A stretch of 64,000 nt of DNA from DATEPR01 sp036273855 (GCA_036273855.1 DASUGU010000095.1:1-64000), one strand, 5' to 3'. Positions 7,848-18,049 are shown, counted from the stretch's first letter. Numbers and translations: made by a program. The notes: generated from the sequence alone by a model not told the origin.

Positions 7848-8744
7848 CTAGAAGCCGAGCCGGCGCAGCTGCTTGGGGTCTCGCTGCCAGTCCTTGGCGA
7901 CCTTGACGTGCAGGTCCAGGTACACCTTGGTGCCCAGCAGCGCCTCGATGTGCTTGCGGGCGGTCATGCCGACCCGCTTGAGCCGCTCCGCTCCCCTGCC
8001 CAGCACGATGGCCTTCTGGCTGGTCCGTTCGACGTACAGCTCGGCGCGCACGTCGATCAGGTCGTCGCGGCCCTCGCGCGGCGCCATCTCCTCCACCACG
8101 ACGGCGATGGAGTGCGGCAGTTCGTCGCGCACCCCGTCCAGGGCGGCCTCGCGGATCAGTTCGGCGACCAGGGTGGTCTCGGGCTCGTCGGTGAGTTCGC
8201 CGTCCGGGTAGAGCTGCGGGCCGTCGGGCAGCCGGTCGACCAGGAGATCGGTCAGCACGCCCACCTGGTAACCGTCCACGGCAGACACCGGAACGAGCTC
8301 CGCGAAGTCGAGAAGTCCTTGCAGGGCAAGCAGTTGCGCGGCGACCTTCTCGGGACCGACCAGGTCGGTCTTGGTGACGATGCCGAGCACCGGGGTGCGA
8401 CCGGCCAGCGCGCGCAGCTCGCCCGCGATGTACGTGTCACCGGCCCCGACCGGCTGGTCGGCCGGCACGCAGAAGCCGATGACGTCCACCTCGGTCCAGG
8501 TCTCCCGGACCAGGTCGTTGAGCCGCTGACCGAGCAGCGTCCTCGGCCGGTGCAGACCGGGGGTGTCGACGATCACCAACTGGGCGTCCGGGCGGTGCAC
8601 GATGCCCCGGATGGTGTGCCGGGTGGTCTGCGGCTTGTCCGACGTGATGGCGACCTTGCTGCCGACCAGGGCGTTGGTCAGCGTGGACTTGCCGGCGTTG
8701 GGGCGGCCGACGAAGCACGCGAACCCGGAGCGGTGCTGGGTCAC
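7848..8744 (-). CDS. era: GTPase Era
   Basis: 298-residue GTPase that binds the 3' end of 16S rRNA during 30S maturation. G1 GRPNAGKST, G2 TTRHTIRGI, G3 DTPGL and a G4-type TKTD are all present. The C-terminal KH domain includes VLGRGAERLKRVG and ends with LDLHVKVAKDWQRDP. GTG 8744 overlaps the stop of the upstream deaminase-like gene in a GTGA. It is part of the conserved ybeY-CNNM-era block that ties ribosome maturation genes together. Confidence 0.96.
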   Translation of the reverse strand: MTQHRSGFACFVGRPNAGKSTLTNALVGSKVAITSDKPQTTRHTIRGIVHRPDAQLVIVDTPGLHRPRTLLGQRLNDLVRETWTEVDVIGFCVPADQPVGAGDTYIAGELRALAGRTPVLGIVTKTDLVGPEKVAAQLLALQGLLDFAELVPVSAVDGYQVGVLTDLLVDRLPDGPQLYPDGELTDEPETTLVAELIREAALDGVRDELPHSIAVVVEEMAPREGRDDLIDVRAELYVERTSQKAIVLGRGAERLKRVGMTARKHIEALLGTKVYLDLHVKVAKDWQRDPKQLRRLGF

Positions 8745-9082
8745 GGGGTGTCCACGACCCGCACCGTCCCGGAGGCGTCGGCCAGCATCACCGGGGCGGC
8801 CTTGCCCAGGTCACGCACGGCGGCCACGGACTCGGCGTCCAGCGAACCGGCCTCGCTGACCACGGCGGCCGCCTCCAGGCCGTCGGCACCGCTGGCCACG
8901 GCGGCGGCCACGGCGGCCTGCAACGCGGTCAGCCGCAGCGAGGGCAGCGCCACCGTGCACGCGCTGTAGGTGCGGCCCATGGTGTCGCGCACCGCGGCAC
9001 CCTCGGCGGCACCCACCCGCGCCCTGGTCGACCTGGCCAGCGTGATGATCTTCTGGTCCTCCGGGCCGAGAGGTTCAGCCAT
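8741..9082 (-). CDS. Cytidine deaminase-like fold protein without catalytic motifs
   Basis: 113 residues. Length, position (between the CNNM protein and era, as Rv2365c) and the pattern AAVRDTMGRTYSACTVALPSL...LTALQAAVAAAVASGA resemble the cytidine deaminase fold. However, the zinc-binding HAE motif is replaced by LTALQ-type residues, and no PCxxC motif follows. Deamination is therefore unlikely; a structural or regulatory role is inferred. ATG 9082 (GGGAGTACC upstream) overlaps the CNNM gene stop by eight bases (ATGGCTGA). Confidence 0.8.
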   Translation of the reverse strand: MAEPLGPEDQKIITLARSTRARVGAAEGAAVRDTMGRTYSACTVALPSLRLTALQAAVAAAVASGADGLEAAAVVSEAGSLDAESVAAVRDLGKAAPVMLADASGTVRVVDTP

Positions 9083-10376
9083 GTTCGGTACTCCCTTCCC
9101 GTGCCGGCGCGGCGACCTGCCGTACCAGCACCGACGTGATCCGCATCCGACCGCGCCGGTCCTTGCCGCCCTCGGCCCGCAACTGGAGCCCGGCGATCTC
9201 GGTCTCCGCGCCGGGCAGCGGCACCCGGCCGAGCTGCTGGGCGAGCAGGCCGCCGACGGTTTCCACGTCGTCGTCGTCCAGTTCGACGTCGAACAGGTCA
9301 CCGAGGTCCTCGGACGGCAGCCGGGAGCTGACCCGGACGGTGCCGTCGTCGAGATGTTCGATCGGCGGGCGCTCGTCGGCGTCGGACTCGTCGGTGATCT
9401 CGCCGACGATCTCCTCGAGGATGTCCTCGATGGTGACCAGCCCGGCGGTGCCGCCGTACTCGTCGATCACGATCACCATGTGGGTGCGGTCGTGCTGCAA
9501 CTGCTTGAGCAGCTCGTCCAGCCGTTTGGTGTCCGGGATGAACACGGCGGGCGTCATCAGGTCACCCACGACGGGTGCCTCGGCCGGGTCGACGCGGGCC
9601 AGGTCCTTGAGGTTGACCACGCCGACGACGTCGTCGACCCCGTCGCCGACGATGGGCAGCCGGGTGAAGCCGGTACGCAGGGACAGCGCCAGCGCCTGGC
9701 GGACCGACTTGGTCCGCTCGATCCACACGATCTCGGTGCGCGGCACCATGACCTCGCGGGCAATGGTGTCGCCGAGCTCGAAGACGGAGTGGATCATCTC
9801 CCGCTCGCCCTCGTCGACGACACCGCGTTCACCGGCCAGGTCGACCAGTTCGCGCAGCTCGACCTCGGACGAGAACGGGCCGTAGCGGAAGCCCCGGCCG
9901 GGCGTGATGGCGTTGCCGATCAGGATGAGCAGCCGGGACAGCGGGCCCAGCACCATGCCCAGCACCCGCACCGGCCCGGCCGCGATCAGGCCGACCGCGT
10001 AGGGATGCTGGCGGCCGATGGTGCGGGGACCGACGCCGACCAGCACGTACGACACGACGACCATGCACAGGGCGGCGATCAGGACGGCCAGCCACTCCGG
10101 GTGGATCAGCCACAGGCACACCACGGTGACCAGCACGGTCGCGGTGAGCTCGCAGGCCAGCCGCAGCAACAGCAACAGGTTGATGTGCCGGGGGCGGTCG
10201 GCGACGACGACGGCCAACTGCCGGGCACCCACCCGGCCGCTGCGGGCCAGTTCCTCGACCCTGGCCACGGACAGCGTGCCCAGTGCGGCGTCGGCGCAGG
10301 CGAACGCCCCCGCGGCGAGTACGCCGACGAGGGCGAGCACCAGCAGCAGGGCGGAGTTCGACGCACTCCCGGGCAC
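9075..10376 (-). CDS. CNNM/CorC-type membrane protein with CBS pair (hemolysin-like)
   Basis: 433 residues. The N-terminal CNNM membrane domain has segments at about 8-28, 62-82, 87-107 and 125-150. It is followed by two CBS motifs (MVPRTEIVWI...GFTRLPIVGD and LMTPAVFIPDTKRL...HMVIVIDEYGGTAGLVT) and a CorC/HlyC C-terminal domain. Relatives are magnesium or cobalt exporters; annotation as a haemolysin is historical. GTG 10376 has AGGAG eight bases upstream inside the ybeY stop region, five bases after that gene. The placement between ybeY and era is conserved (Rv2366c). Confidence 0.9.
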   Translation of the reverse strand: MPGSASNSALLLVLALVGVLAAGAFACADAALGTLSVARVEELARSGRVGARQLAVVVADRPRHINLLLLLRLACELTATVLVTVVCLWLIHPEWLAVLIAALCMVVVSYVLVGVGPRTIGRQHPYAVGLIAAGPVRVLGMVLGPLSRLLILIGNAITPGRGFRYGPFSSEVELRELVDLAGERGVVDEGEREMIHSVFELGDTIAREVMVPRTEIVWIERTKSVRQALALSLRTGFTRLPIVGDGVDDVVGVVNLKDLARVDPAEAPVVGDLMTPAVFIPDTKRLDELLKQLQHDRTHMVIVIDEYGGTAGLVTIEDILEEIVGEITDESDADERPPIEHLDDGTVRVSSRLPSEDLGDLFDVELDDDDVETVGGLLAQQLGRVPLPGAETEIAGLQLRAEGGKDRRGRMRITSVLVRQVAAPAREGSTEHG

Positions 10377-10381
10377 GGCCG

Positions 10382-10954
10382 CTACTCCTGGTCGGGGTCC
10401 TGGGCCGGTGGCTCGGCCGGCTCCGCGGCGTGGTCGAGCCCGACGACGCCCAGGACGCGGTCGTCCGCCTCCCGCTGGGCGGCCCGGCGGGCGGCGTCCA
10501 CCCGCGCGGTGCGGAAGTCGGCGAGGATGCGCTTCTGCAGCGTGAACATCTCGCGTTCCTCGGCCGGTTCGGCGTGGTCGTAGCCGAGCAGGTGCAGCAC
10601 GCCGTGCACGGTGAGCAGGTGCAGCTCGTCGAGCAGGCTGTGCCCGGCGGTCTTGGCCTGGTCCTTGGCGAACGACGGGCACAGCACGATGTCGCCGAGC
10701 AGGGCGGGCCCGGCGTCGGCGGCGTCGGGCCGGGCGGTGTCCAGCTCGTCCATCGGGAAGGCCATCACGTCGGTGGGGCCTTCCAGGTCCATCCACTGCT
10801 CGTGGAGCGCGGACATCGCGTCCAGCTCCACGAGCAGCACGGACAGCTCGGCCAGCGGGCTGACGCCCATCCGGTCCAGCGCGAACCGGGCGGCGGCGAC
10901 GATCGACGTCTCGTCGACGCCGACACCCGACTCGTTGGCGATCTCGATGCTCAT
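10382..10954 (-). CDS. ybeY: Endoribonuclease / rRNA maturation factor YbeY
   Basis: 190-residue single-strand RNase acting in 16S 3' end processing and 70S quality control. The zinc site HGVLHLLGYDH (H-x3-H-x5-H) is intact near residue 117, preceded by TDVMAFPMDE. The C-terminal 45 residues form an acidic/Ala-rich tail ending EPPAQDPDQE, longer than in E. coli. Start ATG 10954 gives the conserved MSIEIANESG. It follows phoH by 27 bases. Confidence 0.95.
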   Translation of the reverse strand: MSIEIANESGVGVDETSIVAAARFALDRMGVSPLAELSVLLVELDAMSALHEQWMDLEGPTDVMAFPMDELDTARPDAADAGPALLGDIVLCPSFAKDQAKTAGHSLLDELHLLTVHGVLHLLGYDHAEPAEEREMFTLQKRILADFRTARVDAARRAAQREADDRVLGVVGLDHAAEPAEPPAQDPDQE

Positions 10955-10981
10955 GTGCTCACGTCTCGTCGAACCGGAACC

Positions 10982-12097
<1,116 letters not shown>

Positions 12098-12212
12098 GTG
12101 CGCTCGGGCCTACTTTCTGCGCGTTCGCGCGCGATGTCGCTGTGAGTGCTGACCGGTCCGATGCTAGCCGCCCACTCGGACACCGCGCACCGGATAAGCC
12201 GCCCCGACCAGG

Positions 12213-12569
12213 TTACGGCCGCCCGAACAATCCCAGTTGCTCCCCACCCAGCACATGCAGATGAGCGTGAAAAACCGTCCGCCCGGCATCCCCGCCAGTA
12301 TTGAACACAAGCCGATAACCACTCTCGGCGAACCCCAGCGATTTGGCCACAGCAGCCCCAGAAGCAACCACCTCGGCCAACACATCAGGAGCAGCGGTAG
12401 CCAACGTCAGAGCGTCCTCGAAGTGCGCTGTGGGCACCACCAGCACGTGATGTGCGGCCTGAGGATTGATGTCCCGAAACGCCAAGGTCCGCGCTGTCCG
12501 GTGCACCACGTCCCCAGGAATCTCCCCGGCCACGATCTTGCAGAACAAGCAGTCAGACACCAGATCCAT
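12213..12569 (-). CDS. HIT-family hydrolase
   Basis: 118 residues, close to the HINT size. The N-terminus DCLFCKIVAGEIPGDVV has the zinc-type Cys pair, and the C-terminus has the histidine triad HAHLHVLGG. These enzymes hydrolyse phosphoramidates of AMP (for example AMP-lysine). ATG 12569 is accepted although no strong ribosome binding site is visible; GTG three codons later is an alternative. It is separated from rsmE by a 391-base gap. Confidence 0.92.
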   Translation of the reverse strand: MDLVSDCLFCKIVAGEIPGDVVHRTARTLAFRDINPQAAHHVLVVPTAHFEDALTLATAAPDVLAEVVASGAAVAKSLGFAESGYRLVFNTGGDAGRTVFHAHLHVLGGEQLGLFGRP

Positions 12570-12960
12570 GCAGGAAGGCTAGCGGCACCAAGACCAACAA
12601 GACGACCACGCGGAAGGGGTCCTGGGGCGCAGCCGGCCGGCGTGGGGGTGTGGGGCCGGGCCCCGCAAGGCAAGGCAGCCGACCGAGCGAAGCGCACAGC
12701 GCGAGCACACTTTCCCGGAGGCTGCGTCGCGGTGAAGTCTGGGGGTCACTCCACCGCGACGCAGCGTGCGCCGGACCGAGGGGGGAGGTGTCCGGCGGGT
12801 CGTGAACACGACGGCGAGCGATGGCAACAGCCCGCATTGGTCGTGTCTTGCAAAGGTTAACTCGTGTGCAGCGGGGCGCGCCACCTAGGCACCGAAGGTT
12901 TACGGCCTTTTCACGAGTCGATCGGGTGAATTGGCTGCTCCTGACCGGAACGGGCGAAGG
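12570..12960. other. 391-base gap between HIT gene and rsmE
   Basis: No gene is supported. Short open frames here lack a ribosome binding site and conserved features. The interval carries one strong hairpin (12721-12765). Its right half, 12840-12930, is less GC-rich than the surroundings and could hold a promoter, although no clear -10/-35 pair was identified. Confidence 0.5.
12721..12765. terminator. Strong 14-bp inverted repeat downstream of rsmE
   Basis: GCTGCGTCGCGGTG (12721-12734) and CACCGCGACGCAGC (12752-12765) are perfectly complementary around a 17-base loop. It lies about 200 bases after the rsmE stop on its transcribed strand. There is no T-tract, so an actinobacterial-style terminator or a regulator site are both possible. 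Confidence 0.5.
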
Positions 12961-13698
12961 TCACTCCCACCTGCGGGTGAGGGGTCCGATTGCCCCTAGG
13001 GCCACCGCGGCGGCGGTGGATGTCCGCAATACCGTCGGTCCGAGGCGGACCGGCACCGCGCCCGCGGATCCCAGAACGGCGATTTCACTCTCGGTGATCC
13101 CGCCCTCGGGTCCGACGACGAGGAGCAGATCGCCCGCTGTTGGCATTGTCACGTCACCCAGCCCGCGGTCCGCGGATTCGTGCAGGACAAGGGTGAGCGC
13201 GGCGGCGCGGGCGCGGTCGGCGAGGGCGGGCGTGGCCAGCGGGTCGCCGACGGGCGGGCACCAGGCGCGGCGGGCCTGTTTGGCGGCTTCCCGGGCGGTG
13301 GAGCGCCACTTGCCGAGCGCACGGTCGCCTCGCGGGCCGTCGTCCCAGGTGACGACGCAGCGGGCGGCGCGCCAGGGCAGGATCTCGTCGACGCCCGCCT
13401 CGGTGGCGAGCTCGACGGCCAGTTCGCCGCGGTTGCCCTTGGCCAGGGCCTGGGCGAGCACGACGCGGAGCTGCGGCGCGGGTTCGATCCAGCGTTCGTC
13501 GACGGCGAGCGTGACGGTGTCCCGGCCCACGTCACGCACCGCGCAGCGGGCCAGGCCGCCCCGGCCGTCGCACAGCACGAGCGACTCGCCGACGCGCAGC
13601 CGTCGCACGGTGGCGGCGTGGTGGCCCTCCGGGCCGTCCAGCACGGCCTGTGGCCCGTCCGGCAGGCGTTCGACGAGGAACACCGGCAGGGTGGTCAC
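12961..13698 (-). CDS. rsmE: 16S rRNA (uracil-1498-N3)-methyltransferase
   Basis: 245-residue SPOUT methyltransferase that methylates N3 of U1498 in 16S rRNA, with SAM bound in the trefoil knot. The N-terminal PUA-like region (GHHAATVRRLRVGE) is followed by QALAKGNRGELAVELATEAGVDEILPW and the knot motifs LVVGPEGGITESE and RLGPTVLRTSTAA. GTG 13698 overlaps the dnaJ2 stop (GTGA), a coupling conserved in actinobacteria. Confidence 0.94.
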   Translation of the reverse strand: MTTLPVFLVERLPDGPQAVLDGPEGHHAATVRRLRVGESLVLCDGRGGLARCAVRDVGRDTVTLAVDERWIEPAPQLRVVLAQALAKGNRGELAVELATEAGVDEILPWRAARCVVTWDDGPRGDRALGKWRSTAREAAKQARRAWCPPVGDPLATPALADRARAAALTLVLHESADRGLGDVTMPTAGDLLLVVGPEGGITESEIAVLGSAGAVPVRLGPTVLRTSTAAAVALGAIGPLTRRWE

Positions 13699-14858
13699 CG
13701 GCCGGCGCGCCCGCGGAACCGGGAGAACAAGCCGCCGGGGTGGCGGCCGTTGGTGGCCAGTTCGGGCTGTTCCTCGCCGCGCAGTTCGGCGAACTGGCGC
13801 AGCAGTTCGGCCTGCTGGGCGTCGAGCTTGCCGGGGATCTCCACTTCGAGGTGCACGTGCAGGTCGCCCTTGCCGTCGACCCGGCCGGACGAGCGGAGTT
13901 TGGGCAGGCCGCGGCCGGTCAGCACGAGCTCGGTGTTGGGCTGGGTGCCCGGTTCGATGGTGATCTCCTCGGCACCGTCGAGGGTGTCCAGGGGCAGCAC
14001 GGCGCCGAGCGCGGCGGACGTCATCGGTACCCGCACGGTGCAGTGCAGGTCGGCGCCCTCACGGTCGAACGTCGGGTGCGGCAGTTCCTCGACCTCGACG
14101 TACAGGTCACCGGCGGGGCCGCCGCCGGGGCCGACCTCGCCCTGACCGGCGTGCCGGACCCGGACGCCGTCGGCGACACCGGCGGGCACCTTGACGGTGA
14201 TGGTGCGCCGGGCGCGGACCCGGCCCTCGCCGTCGCACCGGGGGCACGGGTCGGGGATGACCTCGCCGAAGCCCCGGCACACCGGGCAGGGCCGCGCGGT
14301 GACGACCTGGCCGAGGAACGAGCGCTGCACCGACTGGATCTCGCCGCGGCCGCCGCAGGTGTCGCAGACGCGGGTGGTGGTGCCCTCCCGGGTGCCCCCG
14401 CCGCCGCACAGCTCGCAGAGGATCGCGGTGTCGACGGTGAGTTCCCGGCTGACGCCGGTGGCGCACTCGTCCAGGCTCATGGTGAGCCGGATCAGCGCGT
14501 CCGAGCCCGATTGGACCCTGCTGCGCGGGCCGCGGGCGGCAGCGCCGCCGCCTGCCGCGCCGAAGAACGCGTCCATGATGTCGCCGAGGCCGAATCCGGC
14601 ACCGGCGAACGGGTCGCGCATGCCGCCACCGCTGCCGCCGTTGGACAGCGGGTCGCCGCCGAGGTCGACGATCTGCCGCTTCTTCGGGTCGGACAGCACC
14701 TCGTAGGCGGCCGTGACATCCCGGAACCGGTGCTGCGCCTCGGCGTCCGGGTTGACGTCCGGGTGCAGTTCCCGCGCGAGCCTGCGGTAGGCGCGCTTGA
14801 TCTCCTCGGGTGTCGCGTCCCGGGTCACCCCGAGCGTGCCGTAGTAGTCCCTCGCCAC
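13695..14858 (-). CDS. dnaJ: Chaperone protein DnaJ (DnaJ2)
   Basis: 387-residue Hsp40 co-chaperone stimulating DnaK. The J domain (residues 1-70) has the HPD motif in LARELHPDVN; a Gly/Phe-rich linker follows (GGSGGGMRDPF). The zinc domain then has four repeats (CELCGGGG, CDTCGGRG, CPVCRGFG, CPRCDGEG), and two substrate-binding beta domains finish the protein. GTG 14858 is chosen because AGGAGG lies upstream and the protein then begins ARDYYGTLGV. It follows hrcA, so it is the HrcA-linked copy, but no CIRCE operator was found in the 82 bases between them. Confidence 0.95.
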   Translation of the reverse strand: MARDYYGTLGVTRDATPEEIKRAYRRLARELHPDVNPDAEAQHRFRDVTAAYEVLSDPKKRQIVDLGGDPLSNGGSGGGMRDPFAGAGFGLGDIMDAFFGAAGGGAAARGPRSRVQSGSDALIRLTMSLDECATGVSRELTVDTAILCELCGGGGTREGTTTRVCDTCGGRGEIQSVQRSFLGQVVTARPCPVCRGFGEVIPDPCPRCDGEGRVRARRTITVKVPAGVADGVRVRHAGQGEVGPGGGPAGDLYVEVEELPHPTFDREGADLHCTVRVPMTSAALGAVLPLDTLDGAEEITIEPGTQPNTELVLTGRGLPKLRSSGRVDGKGDLHVHLEVEIPGKLDAQQAELLRQFAELRGEEQPELATNGRHPGGLFSRFRGRAGR

Positions 14859-14940
14859 TTCGTCCAGTCCTCCTGCCGTGGCCTGCCGAGCAGGCCCGGC
14901 CCACCGTCGTTTCTCGTACCGTTCGGGGTTTCGGCCGGCC

Positions 14941-15963
14941 TTACTGGCCGGCGAGAATGTCCCCCACGTAGTTCGCGACCGCGCGCACGGCCGCGATGGT
15001 GCCCGGGTAGTCCATCCTGGTCGGCCCGACGACGCCCATCCCACCCAGGGGTGCCACGCCGCTGCCGTAGCCGATCGACACCACGGACGTGTTGCGCATC
15101 TCGTGCGCCTCGTTCTCCTCGCCGATCCGCACGGTGACCGTACCCGCGTCCCGGGTGGCGGCGAGCAGCTTGAGCACGACCACCTGTTCCTCCAACGCCT
15201 CCAGGACCTGGCGCAGCGAACCGGGGAAGTCGGCGACGTTGCGGGTGAGGTTGGCGGTGCCGCCGAGCAGCAGGCGGTCGTCCGGGTGGTCGACCAGCGA
15301 CTCGATCAGGACCGAGCAGATCCGGATCATGACGTCGCGCAGTTCGCTCGGGGCCTGGTCGGGCAGTTCGGCGACCTTGGCGGACGCGTCGACCAGCGGT
15401 TCGCCCACCATTGCCGAGTTGAGCTGGGCGCGCAGCCGGCCGACGGCGTCGTCGTTGACGATGTCGCCGAGGTCGACCATGCGCTGGTCGACCCGCCCGG
15501 TGTCGGTGATCAGCACCAGCATGAGCCGGGCCGGTGTGATCGACACCACTTCGATGTGCCGGACCGAGGACCGGACCAGCATCGGGTACTGCACGATGGC
15601 CACCTGCCGGGTGAGCTGGGCCAGCAGGCGGACGCTGCGCCGCAGCACGTCGTCGAGGTCCAGGGCGCCGTCCAGGAAGCTCTGGATGGCCCGGCGTTCG
15701 GCGACGGTCAGCGGTTTGATCTCGGACAACCGGTCCACGAACAGGCGGTACCCCTTGTCGGTGGGGATGCGCCCGGCGCTGGTGTGCGGCTGCGCGATGT
15801 ACCCCTCGTCCTCCAGGGCCGCCATGTCGTTGCGCACGGTGGCACTGGACACGCCGAGGTTGTACCGCTCGACGAGCACCTTGGAGCCCACCGGCTCCTG
15901 GGTCGACACGTAGTCGGCGACGATGGCACGCAGCACCTCGAAACGGCGCTCATCCGCGTTCAC
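14941..15963 (-). CDS. hrcA: Heat-inducible transcription repressor HrcA
   Basis: 340 residues. The N-terminal winged helix (RRFEVLRAIVADYVSTQEPVGSK and LGVSSATVRNDMAALEDEGYI) is followed by the HrcA GAF-like ligand/dimer domain, ending VRAVANYVGDILAG. It represses chaperone operons by binding CIRCE. GTG 15963 has GGAGG six bases upstream. No TTAGCACTC-type CIRCE element is visible upstream of hrcA or dnaJ in this window, so its target sites are probably at groE genes elsewhere. Confidence 0.95.
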   Translation of the reverse strand: MNADERRFEVLRAIVADYVSTQEPVGSKVLVERYNLGVSSATVRNDMAALEDEGYIAQPHTSAGRIPTDKGYRLFVDRLSEIKPLTVAERRAIQSFLDGALDLDDVLRRSVRLLAQLTRQVAIVQYPMLVRSSVRHIEVVSITPARLMLVLITDTGRVDQRMVDLGDIVNDDAVGRLRAQLNSAMVGEPLVDASAKVAELPDQAPSELRDVMIRICSVLIESLVDHPDDRLLLGGTANLTRNVADFPGSLRQVLEALEEQVVVLKLLAATRDAGTVTVRIGEENEAHEMRNTSVVSIGYGSGVAPLGGMGVVGPTRMDYPGTIAAVRAVANYVGDILAGQ

Positions 15964-16074
15964 CTGTCACCTCCGGTCGCGGGCTCTCACGTCGAGTTTA
16001 CGGAGCCCGACGACCGGAGTGTCGCCTCACGTGCCGCAGGTTTCCTGATCCGTGCGGCAGAAGGTCTCCCGGGG

Positions 16075-16725
16075 CTACCGGACCGGGTCCAGTACCCCCT
16101 CGTCGGCGTAGGCCCGCAGGCGCAGTTCGCGCGCCGCGGACAGGTGTGCGGACGCGATCTCGGCCGCGTCCGTGGTGCGGCGTTCGCGGATCGCGGACAC
16201 CAGCCGGGCGTGGTCGGTCAGGCTCTGCCGCCACCGGCCGGGCTGGCCGAGCGTGCCGTCCGGGTAGCGGCGCAGGTTGGCCTGCAGCCTGCTGAGCAGG
16301 TCGACCAGCGTCGTGCTGTGGCTGGCGGCCCACACCAGTTCGTGGAACGCCCAACTGGCCCGCTGCTGGGCGGGTGCGTCGTCGTCGCGGACGCCGCGCA
16401 TCGCGTCGTACGCCCGGGACAGCAGGCCCAGTTCGATCGCGGTGCGGCGGAGCGCGGCCGCGCGGGCGGCGGCCTCCTCGAGCACGATGCGCACGTCGTA
16501 GATGTCCAGGATCTCGTCCGGCCGGTGCGCCCGCACCTGTAAGCGCCTGCCGTTGCGTTGCACCAGTCCGTCCTGCTCCAACCGGCGCAGAGCTTCCCGG
16601 ATCGGTGTTCTGGATACCCCGTACCGATCGGCGAGCGACATCTCCACCAGCTTGTCCCCCGGCTTGATCTGCCCGGAGACGATGTCACGACGCAGCGCTG
16701 AATACGCCGAGTCGACCACCGGCAT
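16075..16725 (-). CDS. GntR-family regulator, FCD subfamily
   Basis: 216 residues. The N-terminal GntR winged helix (YSALRRDIVSGQIKPGDKLVE, RYGVSRTPIREALRRLEQDGLV) is followed by an all-helical FCD effector domain with metal-type His residues (FHELVWAASHS, DHARLVSAI, SAHLSAARE). Members sense small carboxylic acids. ATG 16725 directly follows GGGGGAGGAG. It stands between hrcA and hemW with no evident structural target gene beside it, so its ligand and regulon are unknown. Confidence 0.9.
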   Translation of the reverse strand: MPVVDSAYSALRRDIVSGQIKPGDKLVEMSLADRYGVSRTPIREALRRLEQDGLVQRNGRRLQVRAHRPDEILDIYDVRIVLEEAAARAAALRRTAIELGLLSRAYDAMRGVRDDDAPAQQRASWAFHELVWAASHSTTLVDLLSRLQANLRRYPDGTLGQPGRWRQSLTDHARLVSAIRERRTTDAAEIASAHLSAARELRLRAYADEGVLDPVR

Positions 16726-16831
16726 CTCCTCCCCCAGAGTGCGGCGGCGGGCCCTCCAGCCTCCTACCAGAAGACCGCCACCCTGAAGATAACCGATGAG
16801 TCACGGCCTTGGTTGCGAAACCGTCACCTTG

Positions 16832-18049
16832 CTAGTCGGTCAGCCGCCGGACGACGGCGTCGGCGAGCAAGCGGCCACGCCGGGTGAGCACGCAGCGCCC
16901 GTCGTCCAGCGCGGCACCGTCGAGCAGGCCGTCGGCCACCGCGAGGGCGGCCTCGGCGGGTGCGGCGCCGGCCAGGGCGGTCACCGGCAGGCCGTCGGAC
17001 AGGCGCAGCTCCAGCAGCACGCGTTCGACGGTGCGGTCGGCGTCGGTGAGCAGCTCGCGGCCGGCCGCGGGTGAATGCCCGGAGGCGAGCAGGCCGGCGT
17101 AACGGGCCGGGTGCTTCACGTTCCACCAGCGCACCCCGCCGACGTGGCTGTGCGCGCCGGGGCCGGCTCCCCACCAGTCGGCGCCCAGCCAGTAGCCCAT
17201 GTTGTGCCGGCAGCGGGCGCCGGTGGACACCGCCCAGTTGGACACCTCGTACCAGCCGAACCCGGCGGCGGTGAGCGTGTCGTCGACGAGTTCGTAGTCG
17301 GCGGCGAGCACGTCGTCGTCCGGCGCGGGCAGTTCGCCCCTGGCGATCCGGCGGGCCAAGGCGGTGCCGTCCTCGACGATCAGGGAGTACGCGGACACGT
17401 GGTCCACACCCGCGGCGAGCACGGCGTCCAGTGATCGCCGCAGGTCGTCGGTGGTCTCGCCGGGCGTGCCGTAGATGAGGTCGAGGCTGACGTGGGCGAA
17501 ACCGGCCGCGCGGGCCTCGGCGGCCGCGGCGGCGGCCCGGCCGGGCGTGTGCCTGCGGTCCAGGGTGGCCAGTACGTGCGGCGCGGCGGACTGCATACCC
17601 AGCGACACCCGCGTGTAGCCGGCGGCCCTGATACCGGCGAAGAACTCCGGGGACGTCGACTCGGGGTTGGCCTCGGTGGTCACCTCGGCGCCGGCCGCGA
17701 GGCCGAACGTGTCTCGGACGGCGGACAGCACGTCGGCCAGGCCGGCGTCGCCCAGCAGTGACGGTGTGCCACCGCCGACGAACACCGTGTCCACATCGGG
17801 CGGCCGGCCCAGCACGCCCGCCGCCAGGTCCAGCTCGCGGCGCAGGCCGGCCAGCCAGGACGCCGGCGACGCCGACGAGCCGAGCTCCCCCGCCGTGTAG
17901 GTGTTGAAGTCGCAGTACCCGCACCGGGTCGCGCAGAACGGGACGTGCACGTACAGCCCGAACGGGCGGTCGCCGAGACCGGCGGTGGCCGACGCGGGCA
18001 GCGTGCCGTCGTCGGGGGCCGGCTCGCCGTCGGGCAGTGCGGATGGCAT
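16832..18049 (-). CDS. hemW: Radical SAM heme chaperone HemW
   Basis: 405 residues, HemN/HemW family. The radical SAM cluster motif CATRCGYCDFNTY (Cx3Cx2C) is near residue 43, followed by FVGGGTPSLL, EANPE, RVSLGMQS and LDLIYGTPGET. The C-terminal HemN domain is shorter than in true coproporphyrinogen dehydrogenase, so heme chaperone (HemW) is favoured. ATG 18049 is used; an upstream in-frame GTG near 18106 would add a non-conserved tail. It is divergent from the sulfur operon, as Rv2388c is from nirA/sirA. Confidence 0.9.
   Translation of the reverse strand: MPSALPDGEPAPDDGTLPASATAGLGDRPFGLYVHVPFCATRCGYCDFNTYTAGELGSSASPASWLAGLRRELDLAAGVLGRPPDVDTVFVGGGTPSLLGDAGLADVLSAVRDTFGLAAGAEVTTEANPESTSPEFFAGIRAAGYTRVSLGMQSAAPHVLATLDRRHTPGRAAAAAAEARAAGFAHVSLDLIYGTPGETTDDLRRSLDAVLAAGVDHVSAYSLIVEDGTALARRIARGELPAPDDDVLAADYELVDDTLTAAGFGWYEVSNWAVSTGARCRHNMGYWLGADWWGAGPGAHSHVGGVRWWNVKHPARYAGLLASGHSPAAGRELLTDADRTVERVLLELRLSDGLPVTALAGAAPAEAALAVADGLLDGAALDDGRCVLTRRGRLLADAVVRRLTD

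Noticed and set aside
6171..8969. A 932-codon open frame on the plus strand
   Set aside because: It lies exactly opposite uppS, recO and era, has His/Gln/Val/Asp-rich shadow composition and no domain. It is an effect of GC-rich third positions.
14859..16074. CIRCE operator near hrcA/dnaJ
   Set aside because: No TTAGCACTC-N9-GAGTGCTAA or close variant is visible in the upstream regions.
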